A stretch of DNA of 64,000 nucleotides from Pempheris klunzingeri. Taxonomy: Eukaryota; Chordata; Actinopteri; Acropomatiformes; Pempheridae. Position numbers and translations under genes: made by a program. The first letter of the stretch is position 1; the number at the start of each line of letters is the position of its first letter. Positions 35,301-45,500 of the stretch are shown here, piece after piece. The DNA is taken from the NCBI RefSeq assembly GCF_042242105.1, contig NC_092013.1:19088618-19152617 (forward strand). The letters are read 5' to 3'. The notes under the pieces are model-generated. The model was not told where the DNA came from. It was given only the letters and a program-made list of their open reading frames with translations, and searched no databases.

Positions 35301-36486
35301 TCCCCGCAGAGTAAATTGTAATATCTTTTGTGATTTCCTGACTTTTCATCTGACATCACCGTCACGTCAAAATGTTCATTTGCCCTCTTTGTTTGATGGA
35401 AGAAAAAAAAAAAAAAAAAAACTGCAAAATTAATAGTATTCCCATGAGCCTCCACACTACTAACACACTGAACTAAGATGGTGACTATGTTAACATTACA
35501 CCAGCTAAACATCAGTGTGCGAACATGCTGATGTTAGACTTTAGCTCAAAGCACTTCTACAGAATCCCTATAATTACATAATTACAGCTCTTACTCCCTG
35601 CTATTTTTTGGTGAACTTGCCGGTTCTCCTGAAATTTATATCCCATCCAGAGCAACTTCCCTCTAATTTAAAATGATAGATAGAAACATGTTAAGACCTA
35701 TTTGGTAATCAATATTTTGACAGAAAAAAATTAGGTCTGATGTGTACCAGGTCATCAGCAGAGCAAAACCCTGTAAAAGCTCATCAGAGGGGCTGCAGTA
35801 ATGATAGCTACAGGTAGTTAACTACTGGTGGTCCGACAGGATGTCCAGATTTATTAAACGCCACATGCTGTAATTTCCTCCAGGGTAATATGCTGCTCAG
35901 AATAATATCAAATGAACGAGGAGCACAGTGACTATGTTGTGTAAAATACCAGCCTCAGTTTGTCTGTACTACCGCACTGTTTTAACACGGCCATGCTGCC
36001 TGTGTTGAAGTGAACTCTTGCATGATGTTTGACTCTGGCTCTCTGTCTCACGGATCTCCAGAGAAGGTGGCCGAGTTGGTCGACATTGTGACAGAGGCCC
36101 GTACTGAAGTCAAAGTGGGTTTGCACTGCGCTGAAAGGATGCGCTACACGGCCTCACGCACCGGAGTGATGGGCCTGGCTCTGCTGTTTCTGGAGCTGGC
36201 CATCGCTGCTGTGCCCTGGTTGGCCCTGGGAGCAGAACAACCTTTCCCTCGTACCTCCTTCTACATGCTGGCTGCGCTGTGCTTCGCCATCCTGCTGACC
36301 ACCTCTCTGCTGTACATCTTCTACACCATGGAGCTGAAATCTCTTCAGGGAGCTGAAGACCAGATGAGGCTGGCTGTAGGTAGTCTGCAAGAGATGCTTA
36401 GGGGCTTTCCTTTGGCTCAGCCCCACAGCACACAGCGGAGGGCCCCAGAGGGTCAGGGGCCCAGTGCCTTTGACCCAGAGGAATAA
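32326..36486 (+). CDS. smpd2: Neutral sphingomyelinase 1 (SMPD2)
   Basis: Mg-dependent phosphodiesterase of the DNase I/endonuclease fold that cleaves sphingomyelin to ceramide and phosphocholine. It is an integral membrane enzyme of ER and nuclear membranes. Exons: 32326-32375, 32489-32585, 32779-32855, 33343-33436, 33672-33761, 33853-33935, 34189-34321, 34869-34973, 35099-35276, 36062-36486. All phases close, giving 443 residues (human 423). Catalytic landmarks: Glu49 in LLQEVW, HHGDWFGGKAVGL, GGDLNMHPQDLG (Asp178, Asn180) and His272 in YSDHEAL. Glu49 and His272 have the same numbers as in the human enzyme. Two hydrophobic helices follow in the last exon, about residues 337-359 and 367-390, then a short polar tail. 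The start is the only ATG in frame (AGCATGGCTAAC). Fish can have two copies; which one this is cannot be told. Confidence 0.95.
34497..34540 (+). repeat. Possible degenerate tRNA-derived SINE fragment
   Basis: CAGTGGTAGACAGCAGCACAG followed by GGTTTGAGTCCC resembles the A and B boxes of a tRNA-type SINE. It lies in an smpd2 intron, is short, and has no tail or target duplication that I can see. Confidence 0.25.
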
Positions 36487-37589
36487 TGCGGGAGCCAGCG
36501 GGGTCTTTAAGTGAGCTTTAAGATGAATGTTGAAGGAGTTGATTATCCTCCAGATGTGTTTTATGCTCTTGAGATTTAGATTTGTACTGCAGAATGGAAA
36601 AGTTTTTGAAGGACGTTTCTGAAAGTAGTGCAGGACACATGCTTTAACAATTTTATACTTTTTATATACTCGTCTGTAGCCTTTTTTTACCCCTAGATCT
36701 CCCAATATGCACCTCAGCAAACATGCTTGCCGTTACATTGTGTGATACGTCTGTGCTACTGCTGCTCTTAATGGTCGGAAAAGTGATCGTCTGTGTTTTT
36801 TTTAAGCCTCAGGTCCGACTAGCATTCCACCCACCGGTAGTTTCAGCGGGACCAGTTGTTTCTGTTTTTAATTCCATGCTCCCCTATTGTGATTTGGAGA
36901 GTTCACCACTCCATCATGGTGGGTCTTAAACGGTTGGCTCATTCACTCACAGAAAGTAGCCCTGTGGTCTCCACTACACAGAAGACACACACACACACAC
37001 ACTCCGCAGGTCGTAGTAGGTTTGCATTATGGTCAGTAGCATTTCTTTTTCTGCAGGACAGATTTTCTGAGAGCTTCCAGCAGCACTTAAAAGTTCCTCA
37101 TGCAGCAGTGAAGACGTTGCAGTGTAGGAATACTGTGGGAAAAGTCATCTGCATGTCTCAGTTCACGTGTTCACTGTGAAGACAATCCACACTCGTCTTT
37201 CTCAGAGTATAATAGTGGGAACGCGCTGAACATATTCTGTCACATATACTCCTAACTTTGACCTAATATTTATTGTCATGTTTCAAAACATCACGTACTG
37301 TAGAAAAACCACAAATGCTTAATACGTCTGTAGTGTCACTTGATGAACCAGATAAACCACTTCCTTTTATCTGAGAAATTACTTCATGTTCCATATCGCT
37401 GTAAAACAGTGTTATGACTCAGCAAGAGGCAAACGACGACAGGTCGTTTTTAAACTTTATTCTTCACTTTCACTTCGACGTTGGAAAAGTACCCAGTAGT
37501 TCTTAATTTCATAAAGACCATGGAAGTTCAGATAAAACCTGATGTTCATTCCAATTGAAAATTGTGATGGGCATGATTATGAAAGCAAT

Positions 37590-37595
37590 AATAAA
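37590..37595 (+). terminator. Poly(A) signal AATAAA, smpd2
   Basis: AATAAA in GCAATAATAAAGAC, 1.1 kb after the smpd2 stop and just before the Tc1 element. TGTTTCGTGACTGCTGTGG downstream gives a GU-rich element. Confidence 0.5.
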
Positions 37596-37678
37596 GACTT
37601 TATTCTAATGTTTCGTGACTGCTGTGGCTCTGTTTAAGTCTGCAGATATATAGATATATCAATCAGTGGACATATATA

Positions 37679-39291
37679 CAGTTAAGCCCGACATTATTCA
37701 TACCCCTGGCAAATTTTGACTTAAAGTTACTTTTATTCAACCAGCAAGTTTTTTCTTGATTGGAAATGACTCCCAGAAGATAATAAGACGATGTACAAGA
37801 GGCATCTTTGTGGAAAAAAAATATTTCTCAGCTTTTATTTACATTTAAACAAAAAGTGGCAAGTCTAAAATTATTCATACCCTTTGCAAACTGTCACAGT
37901 CAATGGGAAAATCCAAAGTTCTATACCATTCCAAATAGTCCAAGCTGTTCTAAAGCATCCTAATTACCCTGATTCATTGGGAACAGTTTTAATCAACTCA
38001 ACAGGTGAAAAACAGCAGCTCTCTGCAGTTGGTTTGTGGACAGTCATGGCTAAGACAAAGGAGCTCACTGAGGACCTGCGGCTGTGCATTGTGGCTGCTC
38101 ACAAGTCAGGAAAGGGCTATAAGGCCATATCTAAATGTTTTCAAGTTCCAGTGGCTACAGTGCAAAGTATTATCAAAAAATACAAGACGTTCCACACTGT
38201 GGAAAATCTCAGAGGACGTGGTCGGAAGCCAAAAGTGACACCTGTGCTGGCCAGGAGGATAGTGAGAGAGGTGAAAAAGAATCCCAGGATCACCACCAAG
38301 GCCATCCTGGTGAATCTGGGCTCTGCTGGTCTCAAGGCAGACAGTCCAACGGACACTGCACACTGCTGGGTTCCACGGACGCAGACCAAGGAGGACGCCA
38401 CTTCTCCAGATAAAGCACACAAAAGGCCGCTTGGCCTTTGCAAATGCTCATCTGGACAAAGAAGAAGACTTCTGGTCTTCTGTTTTATGGTCAGATGAAA
38501 CAAAAATTGAATTGTTTGGCCACAATGATGTGTCCTTCATTTGGCGTAAAAAAGGAGAAGCCTTCAACCCTAAGAACACCATCCCCACTGTCAAACATGG
38601 TGGTGGGAACCTAATGCTTTGGGGGTGTTTTTCAGCCAATGGACCAGGGAACCTAATCACAGTAAACGGCACCATGAAAAAAGAGCAATACATCAAGATT
38701 CTCAACAACTACATCAAGCAGTCTGCAGAGAAACTTGGGCACCAGTGGACATTTCAGCACAACAACGACCCAAAACACACAGCAAAAGTGGTGAAGAAAT
38801 GGTTAGCGGACAAAAACATTAACGTTTTGCAGTAGCCCAGCCAGAGTCCTGACTTGAATCCAATTGAGAATCTGTGGAGGGAGCTAAAGATCAGGGTGAT
38901 GGCAAGGAGACCCTCCAACCTGAAAGAGGTGGAGCTCATCGCTAAAGATGGATGGACAAAAACACCAGTGGAGACATGCAAAAAGCTGGTCAGCAATTAT
39001 AGGAAGCGTTTGATTGCTGTAATAGCCAATAAAGGCTTTCCTATTGATTATAGAGAAGGGTATGAATAATTTTGGACTTGCCACTTTTTGTTCAAATGTA
39101 AATAAAAGCTGAGAAATATTTTTTTCCACAATGATGCCTCTTGTACATCATGTTATAATCTATATATATTATATTATCTATCTATAATAGACACCTGTGC
39201 CATTTCCAATCAAGAAAAAACTTGCTGGTTGAATAAAAGTAACTTTAAGTCAAAACTTGCGAGGGGGAGTGAATATTTTCGGGCTTCACTG
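37679..39291 (+). mobile_element. Full-length Tc1-type transposon (1.61 kb), inactive
   Basis: Ends CAGTTAAGCCCGA at the left and, reversed, CAGTGAAGCCCGA at the right. Inverted repeats are about 200 bp and include a perfect block of about 55 bp (left about 37716-37770). The IR/DR layout of fish Tc1 elements is visible: ATTATTCATACCC occurs at the outer (about 37692) and inner (about 37871) positions of the left repeat, and GGGTATGAATAAT at about 39059 at the inner right. The left end is preceded by TA (37677-37678). The right end is followed by GATTC, so the TA duplication is lost there. Confidence 0.92.
38046..39069 (+). pseudogene. Tc1 transposase, broken
   Basis: Reading from ATG (MAKTKELTEDL) gives the paired-like helix-turn-helix N terminus (ATVQSIIKKYK) and the GRGRKPK hook-like motif. 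The frame shifts by one base near 38325, continues from 38329 (VSRQTVQRTLH) through SDETKIELFG, and meets TAG at 38833-38835 where the family has Trp. The last part, from [14 protein letters not shown], runs to TAA at 39067-39069. The second catalytic Asp of the DD34E set is Asn here (codon 38761-38763, in FQHNNDPKHT). With three independent lesions, no active enzyme can be made. Confidence 0.9.
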
Positions 39292-39421
39292 GATTCTTTC
39301 CCCACATTCTGTCTCTCACAGTTGAAGTGTACCTATGATGAAAATTACAGGTCTCTCTCATCTTTTTAAGTGGGAGAACTTGCACAATTGGTGGCTGACT
39401 AAATACTTTTTTGCCCCACTG
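39292..39421 (+). mobile_element. Right end of a second Tc1 family
   Basis: Directly abuts the previous element. Contains ATGATGAAAATTACAGGTCT, TTTTTAAGTGGGAGAACTTG and ACAATTGGTGGCTGACTAAA, and ends TTTTTTGCCCCACTG then TA. This is the terminal inverted repeat of a different, very common fish Tc1-like family. No left end of it is seen on the far side of the 37679 element. Confidence 0.75.
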
Positions 39422-39450
39422 TATATGTGTGTGTGTTATATATATATATG

Positions 39451-39531
<81 letters not shown>
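39422..39531. repeat. Compound (TA)n(TG)n microsatellite
   Basis: Alternating blocks of TA and TG starting at the TA that flanks the Tc1 end. Open frames over it are artefacts. Confidence 0.9.
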
Positions 39532-39535
<4 letters not shown>

Positions 39536-40443
39536 TCACTGATACACATCAGATCTAAACATCCACCACTAGAGAGCAATAGAAGTAGCCCACATGAGCC
39601 AGGTGAACTAAAATGAACCACATGAAAGCAGCTCTTGTTCCAAAGGAAGAAAAAAACAACGTGTTTGTTGTGCAGCAATTACAAGAAAAAGGTGGCATGT
39701 TTGGAAGAGGATGTGTTTAAAACATGCCAGCTGACACATGTACACCCTCTGGGTAAGAGCACCCATGGGTGTGGTACATCTGGAATGTTCATTGCCATCA
39801 ATGCCTTTAGTACACACCAGGTAAAAAAGAAAAGAAAAAAGAAACCATCGCATTCGGTCCCATTAGCTACAAACAAATAGGCCTACTGTGGCTTTGTCTC
39901 CAATAAGAAACGTCTGACTGCATGACACAAACCCTGAATACAATGAATACTACATGTAAAGTAGGACAATGCAAATTATCTTGAAGCAAAGTCTGGAGAA
40001 GCTCTGTTTTTGTACACACCAAAAATGAACCACTGAATCTTCACACAAGATAGATCAAGTATTTCCACTGGTGAGGAGAGGATGAGGAGTCAGTGTGGTC
40101 TTAACAGCAGAGCACTTCAGTGAGAGCGGTTGTCAGTTCAAACACTTGCCACACATCTTCAGTGCAAACCTGGCCTTCCTTTGTGACAATTTCAATATGT
40201 GTGTACCGACTTTTCCTGCTAAGTAAGCTGCTTTTGTATCAACAATAACAGTCACAGTCATGTTTCTTTGACTTGTTTTGATATTTACATCCTGTACCTG
40301 CACCTACATCCTCGTTATGACCCAGGTCATAAGTGCATTTGGATGTGACTGTCTGCTGTGTTTCCTCCCTGCCTGAGGGTGGTGCTTTTGCCCTGTTCTG
40401 GGTTTTTTTTTTTCTCTGTGTACTGAGTTGCAGGTGGTGGCTG

Positions 40444-40691
40444 CTGATTGGCTGGGGCCCTGATAGCGCCTGCTTTAAAATGGCACCTGCCGAGCCCGAC
40501 TCCACTCCTTCTCCTTCCCGGTTCCCAGCCGGACCCTGCTGTGCCGCCTTGTGTTTAGGGATGACTTAGAATTAACTCCCCTCCAGTGTGATTATTGTAA
40601 ATGTAGACTAAAAGCAGTCCCGGGTAGATGTCGGGGTGAGACGCCATTTCTTTTGATTCCTTGTTTCTCCTGTGATCTGTTAGGGAGACAG
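40444..40691 (+). promoter_or_regulatory. Putative promoter and noncoding exon upstream of pkp1
   Basis: CTGATTGGCT (40444-40453) is an inverted CCAAT box of full NF-Y consensus. TTTAAAA at 40474-40480 could serve as a TATA element. GC-richer sequence follows and ends GGGAGACAG|GTGAGA, a donor at 40692. It could be the noncoding first exon of pkp1, joining an acceptor such as TTTGTTCAG at 42368, or belong to an unrelated RNA. Confidence 0.35.
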
Positions 40692-41329
40692 GTGAGAGCC
40701 CTGTATTTCCTCTCATTTTCCTTTTCTTCAGTTAGGAAAGTTAGTTGATGTTTTCATAAAATGTTCTTTGTAAAATTGTTCTGGCCTTTTCTCTGACCCT
40801 GAAGCTGAAAACTACCTGATGATAAATGGATTCTGTTTGGACTGCATCTAATGTCTTATGCTCACTATATTATTCTATTAACCAGTTTTAATAGTGTTGC
40901 TAAAAAAAAAAAAGCACAAGCACTGATCTTACCTTGCAGTGTACTAGGATGGCATCATTTTTCAGCTCTTGCTGTATTGGCAGTTAAGGTGGAATAACAT
41001 TCACTGTGAGCAGGTCTGAGATCTGTAGTGGAGGGTGAACCCACTTTTACTTATCACCTCACTTCTAATCTACATCTCTGCGTCTGAGGGCCTTTTGTGT
41101 GACTCTTTCCTTATCCGCCCTCATCGTGTGGTGATTGTGCAACATTTTGTTTGGTTAGTTGTAGCCGAGGCCCTTAATTGTGACATGGCTGCAATGAATG
41201 GCTGTAGTGGCCTATAATGAACTTTATGCGGCGCAGCGTGATGAAGTGAAGCCTTCATTGACCCGTTTCTCGACGATAGGAAGGCTCAGGAGTGGCAGCC
41301 GCTCTGATGTGAAACTACAATCGTTAACT

Positions 41330-42090
41330 GAAGTTTAAGTACCAAGATAATGTGAAATTTCTCCATCATGAGTAAAAGTTGTGCATTAAAAATTTTTTTT
41401 CTTAAAAGCACAGAAGTATTATCAGCAAAATGTACTTCAAACATCAAAGTACTGTTATTATAAAACATATAGAGTTGGAAAGTAGCTAAGTAAAACTTTT
41501 TTACATGTTATGTACTCCACTGAGAGGGAAATGTGCTTTTTACTGCACTAGTTACTTTTAAGATTAAGATTTTGCATAAAATGACATTTGATAACTGCAG
41601 TAAACATTGTTAAAGACTGAAGCAGTAGTTTTGGACCTTGTTGGCTTGTGACTGTTCACAAAAAAGCAGTTTTATCAGTGAGCGTTTTTCCCTTTCAAAT
41701 GAGCTTTATTCAAATAAATGTTAAATGACCGTCAACTTCCCAAAGAGGTAAAATTGTTCAATATCATCCAATAATATTTAATTTATTATTTTTTTTCTGT
41801 TTCCAGCTCCATTAATCGTGTCGAGACCTCTCAGGTTCATCTCCAGGTTGGGAACCACTGAACTAATTTAACTGTACATAAAATAGTTCAAAGAAGCTTC
41901 ACTTCAACATTAAAAATCTAATTGTGTCATTTGTAATAATAAATCAGCCACAGATGTCATTTCACTGCCAAACTAGTCTTTTTACTCTTAATCCTTATGG
42001 TACATTTTGCTGTGTACTCGTCTACTTTTACTGGAGTATTCTGACACTGTTGGATCATCTAACATAACATGAATTAATCATTAATGACTC
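41330..42090. repeat. Interspersed repeat-like region
   Basis: Phrases typical of a dispersed fish repeat occur here: AGTATTATCAGCAAAATGTACTTC at about 41415-41438, CAGGTTGGGAACCACTGAACT at 41842-41863, and TACTTTTACTGGAGTATTCTG near 42024. Recognised from memory of common fish genomic repeats. Borders and class are unclear. Confidence 0.35.
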
Positions 42091-42399
42091 ATTATAATTT
42101 GTAGGCACACATTTATGTTGTAAATGATAACTAAATATTATTTTTGTATGAACTTATGATGGATTTTGGGAGATATCTTTAGCAGTCAAACTGCAGTGGA
42201 GTGAGACCAACATTTACCTCCTGCAAATATAGTGAAGCAGGAATAAAGTAGTATAAAACCCAAGTAGTCATCCAAGTAGGGAAACAATCACACCAGATGG
42301 TGGTTGAGCTGGTTTGTCACATCAAACAGCTGCACATGTCCACTACCAACCCAGTGGTGTTTGTTCAGACAAGCAAAGAGGGCGTGCAGAGAGTGAGAG

Positions 42400-42542
42400 T
42401 CGACAGCAGCCCGCAGCTCGGTCCGGGAGGCGTCCTGTTCCTGACGGGGCGCGGTCTGACCGGGCGGAGCAGGGCAAGGTGCGCTTTTATTACCTCACAC
42501 GGTCCTGTGGATACTGTTCCACCCTGGGAGAGGAGAAGCAAG
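42400..42542 (+). promoter_or_regulatory. GC-rich proximal region of pkp1
   Basis: GC-rich, with GGGCGG (42462-42467), an Sp1-type box, and CTTTTATTA at 42483, a weak TATA-like run about 60 bp before the ATG. It could be the promoter, or the 5' UTR of a transcript from 40.5 kb. Confidence 0.35.
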
Positions 42543-45500
42543 ATGACGAGCGTGGACCCGCTGAAATCGGCCATTTCCATCGGGAATGTGGACGACACGT
42601 CTCTGGCTCTGCCCTCCGCGCACCAGTGCCGCTCAGGCCCGCGGCGCGTCCTGGAGCAAGTGCAGACCATGAGGAGGACCAAGGGGAGGCATTTCAGCAG
42701 CAGGAGTGGATCTACTTCTTTATCTCCAACAAGTGAGAGCAGACAATGGGCCCCAGCAAGGGCTGGTTTGTTTTCTGAGGAGGGGCGGGGGTTACTTTGG
42801 CAATACATCTGTAATGCTTTATCTAACTAATCAGAATGAATGTAATTAAAAGAGGAATTACAGTGGTGCTGTCGGAGTTTACAGTTTGTTACTTTGGTGA
42901 TTTTTAAAAAAAAAAAAAAAAAAATGTTTTTAAAATTAGGGAAGTTTCCTTCAAGGAAGTGCTCCTTTTAAATGAAATGTGCAGAAAATATCATTTAATA
43001 TGAGAAGAGGAACATTTGGAAGAATTCAGATGAGTACAAAAAATATGGCCACCTTATATTTTCTTTGCTTATTTTTTTTTTGGGGGGGGTGGTATTAGTC
43101 ATTATTTTGGAAATCCCGGCTAAAGCCCTGAAGGAAATGGACCCCAGTTTCGTTTTTATCCATATTTATTTAGCTATCTTTGAATTGGATTGGCAGACTT
43201 TAGTATTTTTTTTTGTTCCACTATTTAATGCTTTCCCCAGTGTTTTTAGACTGAATATGTTCAAAGTTGACTAGTTTTAGTCTAAATAAGTAATGAGATG
43301 ATTAAGTAATCCTACTATATACCAGTTAGAGTGTTAAAGGGCGGCTGTGGCTCAGTGGTAAAGTGGGTCGTCCCTCAATCAGAAGGTAAGACACTGAACC
43401 CCAACTTGTATGAAAGAATAGTCTCCTCCAAATTAGATCCCTCCTGTATGAATGAGGATGTCATGTAAAGCGCTTTGAGTAGTTGAAATAACTAGAAAGG
43501 TGCTATACAAATACAGACCATTTACCATTTAAAGGCCGGTTTAGACTTCTTATTTAGTACTACTAGGATGAACCAAAGACTGAATAGGTGATAGGTGTTT
43601 TTCCTCTTTCTTCAGGGCAATAAATCTGTGACACTGATCTCAGGTATGCGGTGTACATGATAATAGCTGATAACTTTCCACATTTGTCCTCAGGCCCAGT
43701 GAATGACGCCGTGTTTGTAGATGGCTTGAAGTCACCGTGGAGCACACCAGATGGAAGCGTCTTCTTCGGGAATGGCTTTTCTAAAGCTGTAAGATATGGA
43801 GCTTATTATGTGTCCATCACACCACTGACCGGATGACCTGACTTTCCTGGTAATATTGTCATCACAGTGTCGTCCTAGAGAAAATACTATGACTCTCAGG
43901 CAGGGCTGTGGCTACCACAGAGGACAGTACCTGATATCTTTTGGTTTTTATACAAGTTAAATATTTAAATAGATTTATTATATGAACACTTATTTTAAAG
44001 AAATTTTTATTTCTACATGTTTGACTCTTATTTTCATTTTTACATGAGAAATTCCTATGACTTTCTGCCAACCAATTGATGAATCAATCAACAGAATCAA
44101 GTATTGCACGTTTAAGATGAATAAATGAAATGTGAAAATATGAAATGAAAACCGTATAAACTCTTTTGGTGGCCACTCAACACTTTCTTAAAGTAGTGGG
44201 TAGCATGAGGGGGGACTCTTTAGTTCACAGCCCACAGCTGTGGTCTGAGGGAAGCACTCAGGGCTCACAGGTAATTCCCTGTGAAAGTGTTATATTTCAC
44301 CACTTTGTGACGCGTCCTTGTTGTAGAAATAACACAAGAATTTCCTTTTGCACTTTAGTACAGCATTAATGCATTGTGAATGTGTGAATACAGCACCGGT
44401 GATAAGAAACGTGCAGTTCCCTGTTTACTTTTCTCACTTTTCTTTGTGTCTCATCACATTGAAATGTGTTTACCAGCCTCTCCTGTACAGGCTGCCTGGC
44501 ATTCATATAACCCACCCACAGCTGCACACCAAAAAGTTCTTTCACAATTTAATTTGTCACTGCCTGCTCCCTATCACTCCTCCTCTTTGATTTGTTGCTG
44601 GTGACATACGCCTTCACAAGACCAGATTATCTTTCATTACAAACACATGTTTTCTTTGGCATATTGCCATATTGCTAATGCAAATTTTGTAGTCACACTC
44701 CTGTTGTTAGTGCTATAGTCACTGTTAGTATGTTGGTTGCTGTTTGTGTTGTGTTTTTCTCTCTCTCTCCACCAACCTCCACCCAACATGGAGCCTGACA
44801 GAAGCCGCCCACATTGAGCCTGGGTCTGTTCGAGGTTTCTTCCCGTTAAAGGGGAGTTCTTCCTGCCTCTGCTGCTCAGTATGATATCTGATGCTGCTCA
44901 TGTGGGGATTCTTGAATCTTTTAATTTTGAATTCCTGAATCGTTGGGTCTCTCTCTTAATTAAAGAGTTTGGTCTAGACCTGCTCTTTATGTAAAGCGTC
45001 TTGAGATAACGCTGTTGTGAATTGGTGCGATATAAATAAAGATTGATTGATTGATCTGTATCTGCAGCTCAACTTAGAGAAAACCATCAACCGGAAAGCT
45101 GTCAACAATATTAAGGGATCTAGTGTGAAGAGGAACACAGCAGGGTCTGCCTATCGATATGAAAGGAGCTACGCCCCGTTCAGCTCCATGGCGGTCGGTC
45201 AGTCCTACACCAGCCGCAGTGAGCCTGATCTGGCCTGGCGGCACTCTGTGCTGAAACGCTCTGGTCCTCCGCAGATACCGCTTTCCAACAAGAGCGCCTA
45301 CAGGGCTGAAAAGGCCACCAGTCAGTTTATAATGGGCACCGTTCCCCAGCCTCAGCCTCAGCCTCAGCCTCAGTACACTATGAACGGCACAGGGCAGACC
45401 AGATCAAACACCCAGTTGGTCTACAGCCAAGTTGACGTGTCCAAATCACCCCCAAAGCCTCCCGTTAGCGAGAGCGCCTCGAAAAGCAAAGGAGAGTCTG

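Noticed and set aside
36154..36720. Minus-strand 188-codon open frame opposite the last smpd2 exon
   Set aside because: It is the antisense shadow of the GC-richer smpd2 coding sequence. It has no similarity of its own.
42297..42830. Open frame of 177 codons across the pkp1 start
   Set aside because: It only extends the true exon upstream without an ATG and reads past a splice donor into the intron. The real coding part is 42543-42732.
43341..43528. tRNA gene suggested by GTGGCTCAGTGGTA
   Set aside because: It is the head of a SINE with a target duplication. There is no cloverleaf and the B-box region is lost.
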